Shown here piece after piece: positions 11,450-23,871 of a stretch of DNA of 64,000 nucleotides. Under the pieces are notes generated by a model that was given only the letters and a program-made list of their open reading frames with translations, had not been told where the DNA came from and made no database searches. Positions within the stretch are counted from its first letter, which is position 1. Every line of letters starts with the position of its first letter. The position numbers were made by a program, and so were the translations under genes. Origin of the DNA: Ricinus communis (lineage: Eukaryota; Streptophyta; Magnoliopsida; Malpighiales; Euphorbiaceae); assembly GCF_019578655.1 (NCBI RefSeq), contig NC_063263.1, positions 25,233,001 to 25,297,000 on the forward strand, in the 5' to 3' direction.

Positions 11450-11483
11450 TTGCTTGAGGACAAGCAAAAGTTTAAGTGTGGGG
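11450..11483 (+). promoter_or_regulatory. AGGA-loop hairpin plus polypurine tract of A
   Basis: TTGCTTGAGGACAAGCAA (11450-11467) is a perfect 7 bp stem with an AGGA loop. Six bases later comes AAGTGTGGGG (11474-11483), the likely primer tract for plus-strand DNA. The LTR starts at 11489, with TAATT in between. Confidence 0.7.
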
Positions 11484-11488
11484 TAATT

Positions 11489-12947
11489 TGATAAGCATCA
11501 TACTATACATGTTTTCATGCCCGATTGTTTACATTTTTATGCATGATTATCCCGTTTTATGCTAGAATCACCTGTCTTTTGTTTCCTTTCTCGTTTCAGG
11601 TCATTTTCGAAGGACACCATCAATAATCGAGGGAAATACGTGTGATTACGGACCAAAATCCATCAAATTGGGTGAGACCTAGCACCCCGAGGGTTGAGCA
11701 CGGCCTAGACTCCGGCCGTGCTGAATTACCAAGAGGCTATCCCAAATTGTGCCATTTCAGCAAGACTTCCGTAGCCACCACGGCCTCCAAAGACGGCCTG
11801 TGGTGGCTCAAAGACCGGCTTGGCACGGCTTGGAAGGAGTCAAGCACAACAGACTCCACAGTGATTCGGCCGTATCACTGACCCGCCGAATCATCACACC
11901 GGACTCCTACGAATCAACTATATAGGCAATTTTGAGTTCTTTTGGAGGGGGATGAATTTTGGACTCAATTCCAAGACACACACTTAATAAATTGTTTTCT
12001 ATACCTCAATTGTAGACCTTGAGAGATCAAATTCATCAATTGAAGGAGAGATTTCACTTGTTCCAACATCGAATTGAAGATCAAGACAAACTTTGGGAGC
12101 ATTCAAGAGGCAACTAGGGTTTGAGATTTCGAATTTGCAAATTTAGGGTTTTTCATTCGGCTTGAAAGAGAAGGGTGTACATGCCTTTAATTTTCTTTTC
12201 CTTATTTTGTTCCCTAATTGCTTTAACCATGAACATGAGTAGCTAGATCTTTTGAACCCATTGGGGTTCACCTTTGTTAATGGATTATGCTTAATTGTTA
12301 GTTTTATAATTGTCATTCTTGTAATCTTCTTGCTATTTAGTAATAAAAGTTTGATTCAGTTAATTTGAGACGTTGAATTAATTGTTTATTAGGCTGTTTC
12401 TTGACATTGAGAAATGCTTGTTACAACTGGACATTGAATAGTAAGGACTGGTAGTTAACACCTAGAGATAAGGTTGATTTACTCGCCAGATTAAGAATTA
12501 ATAACTCTTAATAGTTTTAAATCATACTTAATGTTAATCTATAGTAATCCGATAGGAAGAGATTCCATTAGGTTAGTGCAGGTTTAGGAATCCGGTAAGC
12601 TCGAGAGAGGAACTGGGATTCAATTCAGGATTTAGGCACGGGTAAGCAAGATCGGCAATCCATAAAATTCATCTTTAGAATTCCATCACTTAGGCTCCCT
12701 TTTGGGTTTGTTTCTCTCTTTGCAATTGTCTTTTGATTGTTCGTTGTCCTTCATTTACTTAATTGCACTCATAACCATTAGCTGGTATGTTAGAACTTTC
12801 ACACCCTATTTCAGACTAGATAACATAGCAAGTAGTAGTAACTCTAGGTTCACCCGATCTCCAGGGATACGACCTTGATACTCACTAGTGCTAGGCTGCA
12901 TCGGTAGGTTCACTGCCTTAGGTGTAGGTTGCATAAAGAGCCCATCG
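11489..12947 (+). mobile_element. 3' LTR of A (complete, 1459 bases)
   Basis: It starts TGATAAGC and ends ...CCCATCG, where the last base should be A. Downstream is the target copy ATTAA. It contains the CACGGCC/GGCCGTG-rich U3, a TATATAGG box near 11919, a conserved TAGCTAGAT...CCATTGGGG block near 12240-12270 shared with the C family, and the CTCGAGAGAG hairpin near 12590-12620. Confidence 0.92.
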
Positions 12948-12985
12948 ATTAACAAATAGAAAATTTCACTCTAGTTTTCAAACAA

Positions 12986-13003
12986 TCCCTGGCAACGGTG
13001 CTA
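12986..13003 (-). other. Primer-binding site of element B (mutated tRNA-Asp type)
   Basis: The minus strand reads TAGCACCGTTGCCAGGGA, three changes from the perfect tRNA-Asp complement. It lies 5 bases inside the LTR edge at 13009. Confidence 0.75.
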
Positions 13004-13008
13004 AAACT

Positions 13009-14480
13009 TGATGATTGCTATCTATGCAGCCACAATCTAAGGCAGTGTACCTATCAATGCAGTCTAGCATTAATGGCGAGTATCAAGGTTGTATTCCTCG
13101 AGAAAGTGAAATCCCAGAGTTACTCCTTTGTTCTCTATTATATTAGCCTAAAATGAATGATGAATAAATTCTAAACTAACTAATAGCTACAAACTAAGTT
13201 CTAAGGGAGATGCAGGAATAAATGGATAAATGAAATAACCAAGACAAGGAAGCAAACCCAAAGGGAACCTAAACTAGTTGGCAATCAAACAAAAGATAAA
13301 GGATTGATGAATCCAATTATGCTACCCGTGGACGAATTCTTAACTGAATTCAGTTTCTCTCACAAGATAACCGAATTCCTAAACCTAATAACCTAAAGTT
13401 GGAATCTCTTCCTAACAATTGATTCTTAAATTAGCATTAAGCTTTAATCCGCCTCTATTAAGCTTTGTTAATTCTTAATCTGACTAGTTAATTATCCTTA
13501 TCTCTAAGTGATTATTAACCAGTTCTTGCTATTCAAAATTCCAAATGCCAAATGGACTTCTCAATCATATAAAGCAATCTAAACACCACAATTCACAATG
13601 TCTCATGAATAATGCATTATCTTATTAATACTGAAAGCAAGAAGAATACAAAACTAACTCAAACAATCCAACAATATAATATTAAGCCAACATAGTAAAG
13701 AAATCCCAATGGATTTAATCAATCTAGCTAAACATGTTCATGTTTAAAACAATCTAGGAAATCTATTACAATGAAAGAATAATGAAAATGAAACATATAC
13801 ACCCTTTATTCTTGAATTGGATGAACAGCTCCAAATCTGGATCTGCACTACGGTTAATCTCCCAAATTGCCTCTTGAATTGCTCCACTATTGTTTTGCAC
13901 TCGGAACCTTATGATTCTAGGATTCTTCCTCTCTGAAACTCTCTCCCAAACTCAGCATTATGCAAAAACTGAGCCAGCCGCCAAGCTCTCTCTCACTCCT
14001 TGCTTTCTAACCCTAAAAAAATAGTTTTCCTTATATAATTATCTCAGCATGGTCGTGGTCAAGGCCGTGCTGGAGTCCAGGTCGTGTTGAAGCTTCGGAT
14101 CTCACCACTTAGGGTTTCGGTCGTGCCCCCGCCGGTGTTGAGCCACCACGGGCCATGCTGGAGGTCGTGGTGGCTACGAAAACCGTGCCTAAAATGCCAT
14201 TTTTGAAGACCAAAAGCTCATGGTTGGTCACGACCAAAGTCTAGACCGTGGTGGTCAGCACAACCTTGACCTATTGCGAGCTCTTGTCCGATCTTGATGA
14301 ATTCCCATCCATTTTTGGATTTTTTGATCTATAATTGCTCAAATACTAATGATGGTCCTATAAATTCTCCTGAAATGCAAAAGAACACAAAACACGGGTG
14401 ATCTTGGAATAAAAGCACAATAATTGCTAAAAAAATACGCAATAATATGCAAGCAAATATGTGTAAAACTATGCATATCA
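13009..14480 (-). mobile_element. F-type 5' LTR of element B
   Basis: From 13009 to about 13745 it parallels the left LTR of B (3937 to about 4670) with scattered differences. After the ACATGTTCAT stretch the two become unrelated. The remainder (to 14480, minus-strand start TGATATGCATAG) matches the partial LTR at 51781-52402, has a TATATAA box near 14033 and a dense CACGGCC-like cluster (14045-14285). It abuts the H2 3' tail at 14481. Confidence 0.8.
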
Positions 14481-14709
14481 ATGAGCATCGAGTAGGTTAA
14501 TTCCTACAAAACTCAAGAATAAACACATTCCAAGCAACATCTAGTAAAAGTTCAGTAAACTAAAATCATCTCAAAATAAAACAAACTAAAATTAAACTAA
14601 GATATCAAACTAGAAAAGTAAATAAATAAATAAAAGATGTCCAAAAACTCAAAAAGCATAAATAGATTCGGAAATGCCTCCCGAAGGTGCTTCTTTTTGT
14701 TCGAGTCGT

Positions 14710-15632
14710 CTAGCTGGACTCTAGAGCAGTATTCCTGCATCGCCAGCAAATTGAGAAGGTGGGCTCAATGTAAGCTGGGGCTTGAGGCATATAAGCGCAA
14801 GGAGGAAGTCCAATGTGTGTAGTAGATGACCAAGGAGGTGCTCTCCACACCGAGTCGGGATGCCCATTCATCCACTCCAAATCCTATATCGGTGACCTGT
14901 CATACAGAAACTTACAACTACCCTTCTCGGGTGTATAATAGTACAAAGTCTCAAATTGATACAAGTTGTTTTCTTCAGATGAATAACACACATCAATAGA
15001 GAACGAGACATGTATAGCATCATCCAATTATACATCCTGTGGTTGCTTATCACATGCAAGACTAATTCCATCAATACTGCAAATGGCCTGAACATGATCG
15101 GTGGGAGAACTATCAAATGGGGATAAACTAAAAGTAACACAGTCATCCCCTATATTAAGTTCTAACTTTCCCTCAAATACGTCTATTTTAGCTCTAGCCG
15201 TGGCAAGGAAAGGTCTCCCCAAAATCAATGGTACACCATGCTCATTATCCATATCCATAACCACAAAGTCCACAGGAAATATGAACTTATCTACCTTTAC
15301 TAGCACATTCTCCACAATCCCCCTAGGAAGCTTATCAGAACGGTCAGCTAATTGAATGCACATCCTAGTGGGTTTTGCCTTCCCCATACCTAGCTTATTG
15401 ACAAACTAGTGGGCATGACATTTATGCTAGCCCACAAATCAGCTAATGCATCATCAACACACAAGTTACCCAAAGTGCAAGGAATAGTGAAACTCCCTGG
15501 ATCGTGACGTTTATCTGGCAACTTGCTCTAAAACACTACTGAGCACTCTTCGTTAAGCTTAACATAGGCTACTTCCTCCAACTTCCTTTTTCTACTAAGT
15601 ATGTCCTTTAAGAACTTGGCATACTTCAGCAT
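14710..15632 (-). pseudogene. Aspartic protease region of H2, active site altered
   Basis: It is colinear with the H1 protease frame. The catalytic motif reads D-L-W-A-S instead of D-L-G-A-S (near 15430-15447), a frameshift follows in the SLFNKLG region, and stops occur at the CSVVF and QPQDV positions. The frame 15387-15028 keeps the LILGRP flap region. The family stop is at 14710-14712. The glycine of D-T/S/L-G is essential in this protease family, so this copy would be inactive even without the other lesions. Confidence 0.8.
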
Positions 15633-17277
15633 CTACTTCAATGCATCAATAAAATGCAAGTTAATCTGCAGTTGTCTAAAAATATCCAAAAACTTACTGA
15701 ACTGCTTTTGCACTTTTGCTTGTTTGAGTCTAACAGGATAAGGAATCTTAGGTTGATATTCCCTGACTGGGATCGGTTTCACCTTTTGTCCCTCAAGTTT
15801 CTTAACCTTATTGCTCGCCTCTACCTGCAAATCAATAGTGGAGTCGTCAAAAACAGGCTTAGAAGGAGCTGAAACTAACTTACCTGAACGCAAAGTGATG
15901 GCGTTCACGTGCTCCCTCGGGTTAGACTCAATGGTGCTAGAGAGCGCTCCTTGTTGCCTCTCAGACAACATCTTAGAGATTTGACCAATCTGAGTCTCCA
16001 AGTTCTGAATCGAGGCCTGCTGATTCCTAAGTGCACTATCAGTTTGCTGGAACCTCATCTCCGTAGACGTCACAAACTTCATCATAAGCTCCTCAAGATT
16101 TGACTTCTTTTCTGGTGGAGGAGGAGCTTGTGCAGACCTAGCTGGCTGTTGTTGTGGCTGCTGATAAAGTCTCTGAAAACATGGTGGACCCTGGGTATTA
16201 TTGTTCCTCCAACTGAAGTTGGGATGATTGTGCCACCCAAGGTTATATGTGTTGCTGTAAGGGTTATTCTGCTGACTTGGGGCATTTCCCATATAATCAA
16301 CCTGCTCAACATCAGAAGACACAGCAAAAATAGAGGGAAAAGTAGAAGAAGGTGAAGCAAACATACCTCCTGCAGTACAGTTTGCACTGTAGTGCAGGCC
16401 ACCACAAAACTCGCAGCTAACGCCCGCTGCATGAATCGACATTTGGAGTTGGTCAATCTTCTTGGTTAGAAGCTCCACCTGAGCTGCTAAGGCTACTATA
16501 GAATCCACTTGGTTGACCACTCCTTGTCTTCCTGGTTGGCTCCTAGAGGATTGCCACTGATAATTGTTCATGGCCATTTCCTCTATCAAGTTTTGAGCCT
16601 GCTCGGACGTCTTACTATTTAGCGGCCCACCTGTTGCAGCATCCACCATCTGCCCTGTCACAAGGTTCAACCCGCTATAGACGGTCTGAACCTGCATCCA
16701 CACTGGCAATCCGTGATGTGGGCAGTATCTCAAAAGGTCCTTAAACCTCTCCCATGCATCGTACATGCTTTCATCATCAAACTGCACAAAAGAAGATATG
16801 TCATTTCTAAGTTTAGCAGTTTTAGCTGGAGGAAAATACTTATATAGAAATTTTTTGGCCAACGCCTTCTAGGTAGTAATCGTCTGCTGTGGAAGAGACT
16901 GCAACCATCTCTTTGCTCTGTCCCTCAAGGAAAATGGAAACAATCTCAGCCGAATGGCGTCATCGGTTGTTCCATTTATCTTGAATGTGTCACAAATCTC
17001 CAAAAAGTTGGAGATATGTGCATTGGGATCCTCGCTGGGCAATCCTCCAAACTGCACGCTCTGCTGGATCATCTGGATAACATTGGCTTTTATCTCGTAC
17101 AGCATCCTCTGATCGTCATCTGCCTGGGGGTTGTGGTTCTCCATCACGTTAGCTCTATGAACTTGAACTGTAACTCCAACCTCTTCCTCAACTGCCTGCA
17201 AACATCATCTCAATAATCTGAGAGCGCTCCAGGTCAGATAAGGGTTATGTAGGATCAGGGTTAGAGCTCCTGTTCAT
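15633..17277 (-). pseudogene. gag of H2, the most complete gag in the window
   Basis: The first codons near 17277 have a stop within about 10 residues. The frame 17201-16869 then carries the gag block (GGLPSEDPNAHISNF, RLFPFSLRDRAKRWLQSL). A Trp codon changed to TAG (16866-16868) separates it from the frame 16862-15633, which runs 409 codons through KKFLYKYFPPAKTAKL, the WERFKDLLRYCPHHG region, a zinc knuckle CEFCGGLHYSANC (C-X2-C-X3-H-X4-C), a Pro/Gln-rich linker and a coiled-coil-like region. It would encode the capsid/nucleocapsid protein. Only the early stop and the amber codon break it. Confidence 0.88.
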
Positions 17278-17411
17278 AAACTACCTGAAACCGAAAATAC
17301 AAATAGCCACCAATCAATAAAAATAATAAAATAAAGAATAAAGAATAAATAGATAAACAAATAATGACTAAAGTAACATAAAAATAATTCACTCTAGTTC
17401 ACTGTTACGGT

Positions 17412-17429
17412 TCCCCGGCAACGACGCCA
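17412..17429 (-). other. Primer-binding site of H2 (tRNA-Asp type)
   Basis: The minus strand reads TGGCGTCGTTGCCGGGGA, one change from the perfect complement, 6 bases inside the LTR edge. Confidence 0.85.
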
Positions 17430-17435
17430 AAAACT

Positions 17436-18884
17436 TGATGGGCTACTTATGCAACCTACACCTAAGGCAATGAACCTATCGATGCGGCCTAGCACTAGTG
17501 AGTATCAAGGTCATATCCCTAGAGATCGGGTGAACCTAAAGTTACTACTGTTCACTATATTATCTAGTCTGAAATAGAGTGTGAGAAGTCTAAATTAACT
17601 AACTAATGATTATGAATGCAAATAAATGAATAAACAGCAACTGACAATCGAAAGACAGCCGCAATAAGAGAAACAAACCCAAAGGGGACCTAAGTGATGG
17701 AATTCTAAAGGCTGATTTTATAAATTAGCAATCTTGCTTACCCTTGCCTAAATCCTGAATCGAACTCAGTTCCTCTCTCGAGCTCATCGACTTCCTAAAC
17801 CTGCAATAACCTAATGGAATCTTTTCCTTTCACATTATTACAGATTAGCATTGAGTGATTTAGATCTATTAAGAGTTGTTCATTCTTAATCCGGCGAGTG
17901 AATTAACCTTATCTCTAAGTGTTAACTACCAGTTCTTACTATTCCCAGTTGTAACAAGCATTTCTCAATGTCAAGAAACAACCCAAAAGATAATTAATTC
18001 AATGTCCCAAATTAACTAAATCAAACTTTATTACTGAATAGCAAAAAAGATTACAAGAATGACAATTACAAATCTAACAACTAAGCACAATCCATCAACA
18101 ATAAAGACCCCAATAGGTTCAAAAGATCTAGTTACTCATGTTCATAGTTAAAGCAAAGTAAGGAACAAATAAGGAAAAGAAAATTGAAGGCATGTACACC
18201 CTTCTCTTTCAAGTTGGATGAGAAACCCTAATTTTCCAATCCAAAATATTAAACCCTAATTTTCCTCTTGAATGCTCCCAAATCTTGTTTTAATCTTCAA
18301 ATCGATGTTGAAAACAAGTGTAATCCTCCCTTAATTGATGAATTTGATCTCCCAAAGTCGACAATTGAGGTCTAGAAAATAAGTGAATTGAGTGTATATT
18401 GGAATTAGGTTAGAGAAATTGAGCCTCCACTCACCAAATCGAACTTTTACCTATATAGTCTCTTCAGCACGGTCGTGGTCAAGCCTGTGCTGGTCAGCAC
18501 GGGCAGAGTGCAGGTCATGCTAAACCTAAGGGTTCCATTGTGTTGACCTCTTCCAGGCCGTGCCCAAGCCGGTGCTGAGCCACCATGGCCCATGGTGGCT
18601 ATGGAAACCATGCCAAAAGGCTCTCTTGGAAGGTAGCTAGTTGGCAATTCAGCACGGACGGAATCCAGACCGTGCTCAACCCTCGGGGTGCTAGTCCTCG
18701 TCCAATTTGATGGATTCTGATCCGTAATCACGTGTATTTCCCTCGATTGTTGATATTGTCCTTCGAAAATGACTTGAAACGTGAAAGGAAATAAAAGATA
18801 AGTGATTCTAGCATAAAATGAGATAACCATGCACAAAAATGTAAATAATAGGGCATGAAAACATGTGTAGTATGATGCCTATCA
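17436..18884 (-). mobile_element. 5' LTR of H2 (1449 bases)
   Basis: On the minus strand it runs from TGATAGGC (18884) to ...AGCCCATCA (17436). It contains CACGGCC/GGCCGTG motifs (18465-18680), a CTATATAGG box near 18449-18457 and the CTCGAGAGAG element near 17777. These U3 motifs are less scrambled here than in A and D. Confidence 0.9.
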
Positions 18885-19559
18885 GGCATAAATATGCATG
18901 ATTTCTATTTCACATAATAATACTCTTATTATCAACTGGTCTTTTCAGATTTTCTAATCAACTATTTTTTCCTCATCTTATTTTCTTAACTTTTGCTTGG
19001 CTAGCCTATATTGGTTCTCTAGTCAATAAAATTTATTTTCTATTTTTCTTCTTTTTTTCTGAAAGATAGTATTTAAAACAGTCCTTATTGATTTATGAAC
19101 TTATTGCCCTCGAGATTTGAACTCTTTCTAGCATCTTTGAGCATAATCTTTCTTTTCTTTGATATGGAAGTTTTCAACTTGATCTAAATTTCTGTTTGGA
19201 GTCAAATATAATGAGCCTTGCATATTTTAGGATTAGAACACCAATCTTTTATCTCTTCTATCTTTGTGGGTCCTTACTTTAAGGTTGTTATGTGATGAGG
19301 GATGAACTCGGCCTTCTTATTTTGCCCAAGTATGTTAAATTATTCTACTACCTTGAATTTAATTGTGCGTATCAAATACTATCTCCTTTTCTTTCTCTCA
19401 TTTTTTTTATCTTCAAGAGTTATATGATGTGTAGTAGAAATGTTAAATATGCTTAATGTAATAATCATTGTTACACAAAATACCATTAAGATAAATATTA
19501 ATTAAAATAAGCAAAAATCAGAGTTATATCTTTGATCCTAGCTAAAAGAAAAATCATGT
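18885..19559 (-). other. AT-rich remainder of E1, no gene
   Basis: No reading frame of note. The part 19330-19440 resembles E2 at 47405-47520, so it is degenerate internal sequence of the same family. The junction with the H2 LTR is at 18884/18885. Confidence 0.5.
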
Positions 19560-20560
19560 TATTGTTCTAAATCAATATTTGAATCTTGCGAAGCTTCATC
19601 ATCTTTAGATGGTAGGTCTTCAATCTCTCTAGCGTGATACTTTCTCCTGTTACATCTAGCTTTAGCATTTTCAATTTCATCTAGTTGTAAGCCATCATCA
19701 TGCAAGCCTGGAAAGGGCTTGAGATTTATCATTTATAGCTTTTCAACCCAAGATTGGAGAACATTTCGAATTACCATTCGAACTTCATCTTTTTAAGAAG
19801 GCGTGTTATTCATTAACCCTACTTTGTTTCTCCATAGAGTCAAGAAGTTAAAAAAAGACTCATTAGGCTTTGTTTTGTCAATTCTAAATCCCTTATAGAG
19901 ACTTCTAGATGAGCACTATAGTCATATTGTTGCACAAAAGCATCATAAAGCTTTTTCCAACCAAACTTAATGGACCTTTCTAACCTATGGTACCAGTTTA
20001 TAGCTAACCCCTCCCGTGAAAGTACAAATAGCTTGGGAATTTAGGTCCTAGCCAAATAAGTAGTACTCATGATAGTAGCATATTGCTTCAAGTGCACCTT
20101 TGGATCTTTAGTTCCATTGAATTTTTACATTTGAAGCATGTGAAATTTGAGAGGCAACTTGTCTTCTCCCATCAACATAATTTTTTTGAAATCAAAGGTT
20201 GAATCTAAACCTTGATTTTTCACTATATCTTGCAACTTGTCTAGCCTTACAATTAGATTATACAATTTCAAATTCTATAATAGCTTTTTCAGTAAGAGCA
20301 TACTCTTTCTTAGCTTCTTCTAGCAAGTAGTCATCTAAATACTAGAGGTGCTCATCACGTGCTTCCACATTATGAGTAGTAGTTTTAGGGGCAGTAGTAG
20401 TTTTTTGGATAGTCCATTTCCTAAAATTCTCAAAAAAGCTTGTTAGGGTTCCTCTCATATCACAATCCTAAAGTCAGCCATGATTGCATTCTTAATAGCA
20501 TCGATGTCTTACTCGTGGACCATATTTGAAAGTATCAGACTTCTTGGGCTCTTACTCTTC
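19560..20560 (-). pseudogene. gag of E1 (Tat/Ogre-like), heavily mutated
   Basis: The minus-strand translation in shifting frames follows the E2 gag: the helical region with WYHRLERSIKFGWKKLYDAF (about 19960-20010) is the conserved core of retrotransposon gag proteins. Many stops and frameshifts are present, so only the homology with E2 (49850-50853) identifies it. The gene start is near 20560, just after a leader rich in GATGCAT repeats (20618-20680). Confidence 0.7.
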
Positions 20561-20996
20561 TTGTCTTATCCAAACTAAGGATGATAATCTGAAATGGCTT
20601 TGAAATAGAGAGTTAGAGTGATGCATGAGATGTATGGTATGCATGATGCATGTGAGATACAAAAAGACAAAGGATATACAATGTATAATAAAACCAACCT
20701 TCCAACCTTATTGCTCCTACACACAGTTCAAGGTGAGTTTTTCTTTCCTAAAATTTATTTTTCAAGCTTACTATCAATAAGGGATAGTAAGTTCCAATGT
20801 GCGTGTCAGAAGCTCTCAAAGAAATTTGAACAGACAATGTGATATTTTCCAATATAAGGGTACATATTTTAGGCCAAGGCCTTTCAAGATGTAAGCTTAA
20901 ACACTTATGAGTGAATATCTCAATCAACAAGTAATTGGATACCTAAGGAAGATTTCTAATGTCATTAACATAGGGTGAGTCTTGGGTAAGGGTAAA

Positions 20997-23871
20997 TGTA
21001 ATACCCAATTTTTTTTTCTTTTTAATAATAATAACTAATAAGAATTGTGATTATGATAATAATAAAACTAAAAGTCTTATAGTTTAATGGATATGATTAG
21101 AATAATGAGTTTTTATTTAATTTAATTTATTTTTATTTTAATTAATTGATTGGGATGATTTAAAATAGGATTTTAATGCTAGACAAAAATAAAGGGATTT
21201 ATTTAATTATATATAATTAGTTTGATTTCAAGTAATTAATTAAGTGAGTTCCATAGAGGATGAATTATTTTTTTATGTATATAGGTCACACTCAAATTTT
21301 CTCTCAATATGAATATATGAATTAAATATTATATTTGAATTTATAAAAGAAATAGTAAATAATAGTTTTATAAAAGAATTTATTAGGGAATAACAAATTT
21401 TAATTAGCAAATGGTATTGGATTAAATTAGAAAATAGTCAACAAATTGATAATTTAAGTTAATTAAGTGTTAGGATTAATTTGACAATTAATTATGAGAT
21501 AGGGGCTAAAAGTATAATTGCATTAGTATGGGATTTAATGAAAAATTTTATGGTTAGCATTTTTGTAATTAAATATGTCGCTAGGGGCATTTTAGTAATT
21601 TTACTATTAAAAGCAAGGGTAGATAAGTAACTCTCTATTTTTAATAATTTTAATTTGGTCCAAAATAAGTGGCTAGGGGCTTAATTAAAATACTAAAGAA
21701 AAGCTGGAGGATTAAATAAGAATTTGTAGAGGGTAATAGTTAGTAATTAAAAAAAATGAGGGACTAAATGGTTGTTAAGCGAAAGTTGGAGGACCAATCT
21801 ACGATAAAGAAAGAAAAAAAGAAAGAAAAGAAGAAAACAAAGAAGAAAAGGAGGGAGAAGAGCGAGGCGTCGGCCTTCAATGGCAGACGAAAGGAGAGTC
21901 TGTCTGAGGCACGGCGAAGCTAATCGGAGGCAGAGGGGGCACCGGCGAATGCAACAGCTGTGAGCGACGAGGGGTGGCAAAAAATGGGGAAGAAGGCAGC
22001 CGCTTCTCCGACGCTGTTCCTAGCATTTCCGATGACCAATGGCGGCGGTTTCAGTCTTAAAATGGGGCAGCAGCATCGGCAATAGTGGCCGGAGAAGAAA
22101 GTTTCGATGAAGTGAAAGCAGCTAAGTATTTGGAATTTTTCGGCCATCTTCGGCGAGTTATGGCTGATTGGAGTTCATGGACGAACTCTCCTCGTCACAA
22201 GCTTTCCAATGGCACTAATTTTGCATTGAACTCCGCTTGAAAATTGACGGTTGAAGCTGTCCGTAATTTTTTCAGATGATCTGGGACTGGATCAGAGAAT
22301 CAGGTGCTAGATTCATCGTCTGCGCATTGTCTCGAGTCCGTAGGCACGCTCGGATCGTTGATCGGACTCCGGCGACTAAAGGTGAGTCGACCGATTTATC
22401 AACCATCTTGGTAATTCTTTAGCCTGTTGATTTTAGAGATTGTTAATTAAAAATTTATATTGATTAATTATTATGTTGTTTTGTGGTGGATGTGATGGAG
22501 TCGAATTAGTTTAATACCATAAAATTATGTGTGAGTTGATTATCAAAATAAGTATGATGTCAGACCGTCTGCAAATTAATTATGATCTATGGCCCGACTC
22601 CCTTTAATTAATTGATGAACAATAAAAGTGTTTCTGGCAGGTCCTGGACCCGTTATACGGGGGGTAAACCTCCATATTTTAGGAAAAGTTCTACTGAATT
22701 TTTGGTAGAATATCTGAGTCGAAATTTTTAGACAGTCAGTTCTAGGAGTCTAGACCTATGGTTATTTATTAAATGTGTTATTTTATTGATTGAATTGTTC
22801 CCGTGAATAGATAATCCATCATTTCAGTCCGCTCCACTGGAGGCTTAGGAGCAAAGCAAGAGAGATCATCAGAAGTGTGAGTTAAAGTCATACATTTACT
22901 ATACCTGTGTCATGCTAAAATTTTCTATAGCAATTCTGATTAATTGATTTAAAGATTTAAATTATTTATTTATTTACTATTCATATATCATTTTCTACAT
23001 TATTGATATTATGATTGCATGTTGACTCGGGATGAGACGGCAGTAGAACATGCCACCTAATGGGTTACATCAGGACCGCATGCGCAACGGTATAAATCTG
23101 AGACAAGTAATAAAAGAATATTTTAAGACTTGCCCTGGTCGAGTTCAACTTTCTGAGGTGTGAAAATTGGATTGCCGGATTAAAGGTCCCTGGTCGAGCA
23201 TTGCTCTCTAGGCGCCGGCTTTATTGGAAATTAAGTGACAAGACCGGATTTAAGGACCTTGGTCGAGCTCCGCTCTCTCAATGCTAGCTCCGTTGGAGTG
23301 AGAGAGCCGAAAGGCTGTTAATGTTGGGGTTAGGGTTCTGCTGAGGTACTTGTCCCATAACATGTAAAATATATTTTATTAAATCATGGCATATGACACG
23401 CGTTTTAATAGGATATGATATTTTATTTTGATTAAATAAATATTTTATTGAGATGGTTGTATGTATTTTTGGAGTATATGATTTTAGCTCAATCTCGAGG
23501 CTGACAGTCTCAGATTTAATTTTTCAGGTGATAGTTAGGGTTCTCCGCCGTCTTGCATTTGACAACCCGACTTCCTTCTCCATCGGGCCTATTGTAAATA
23601 ATTTATACTTTTAAATTTTTAATTATTTTAAATTCTAGACTCTCTGCAGTAGTATACCTAATATGTTATGCTTGATTTGGACTGTAGCAAATTATGGAGT
23701 GTTATTAATGTCCAATTAGAGATTTGTGTATGGCATGTCGGACTGGTATAATATTATATTTTTATATGCATATTTGAAATGTCGATTAGTAAGGCTTACT
23801 ACGGGTCTTGGTGGCCTTAAGCCTACCTATTCCTTAGCGTTGGTCACGGGCCCACAGATCGGGTCGTGATA
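20997..23871 (+). mobile_element. 2.9 kb solo LTR (K) inside the E1 leader
   Basis: E2 reads continuously where E1 is interrupted. The insert starts TGTAATACCC and ends GGGTCGTGATA (expected CA), flanked by GTAAA (20992-20996) and ATAAA (23872-23876), a 4 of 5 target match. Inside are a GA-rich tract (21806-21870) and two similar segments with GGTCGAGC (23180-23290). No gag, pol or second LTR is found, so it looks like a solo LTR left by recombination. The TGTAAYACCC start is common in long-LTR chromoviruses such as Tekay/Del, but that assignment is only suggestive. Strand follows the TG-to-TA/CA orientation. Confidence 0.65.

Larger units (their letters stand above)
5605..12947 (+). mobile_element. 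Element A: nested Athila-like gag-protease retrotransposon with target duplication ATTAA
   Basis: ATTAA occurs just before the 5' LTR (5600-5604) and just after the 3' LTR (12948-12952), in the leader of element B. Order is 5' LTR, tRNA-Asp-type primer site, gag, protease, 1.8 kb non-coding tail, hairpin with AAGTGTGGGG, 3' LTR. No reverse transcriptase, RNase H or integrase is present. The 5' LTR is 926 bases and the 3' LTR 1459 because the 5' copy lost its promoter region. A plastid-DNA piece interrupts gag. Clearly inactive, but its boundaries are certain. Confidence 0.93.
3937..14480 (-). mobile_element. Element B: mosaic Athila-like retrotransposon, host of element A
   Basis: Minus-strand order is F-type 5' LTR (14480-13009), primer site, short leader, the insertion of A, about 210 bases of gag-like sequence, then a C-type 3' LTR (5389-3937). 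The internal part next to the 3' LTR has no polypurine tract, so the 3' half is deleted. Removing A and one copy of its target ATTAA restores a leader colinear with element C at 34964-35250. The flanking 5-mers AACCA (left) and ATGAG (right) do not match, so B is probably a product of recombination between two insertions. Confidence 0.7.
14481..18884 (-). mobile_element. Element H2: Athila-like gag-protease retrotransposon, 3' end truncated
   Basis: Minus-strand order is 5' LTR (18884-17436), primer site, gag, protease and tail up to 14481, where the F-type LTR begins. The tail matches A at 9600-9810. The polypurine tract and 3' LTR are missing. As in A, D and H1, no reverse transcriptase or integrase follows the protease. 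Confidence 0.85.

Noticed and set aside
21747..22147. Two minus-strand frames rich in Leu, Cys and Phe
   Set aside because: They are complements of a GA-rich tract inside a solo LTR and overlap each other in different frames.
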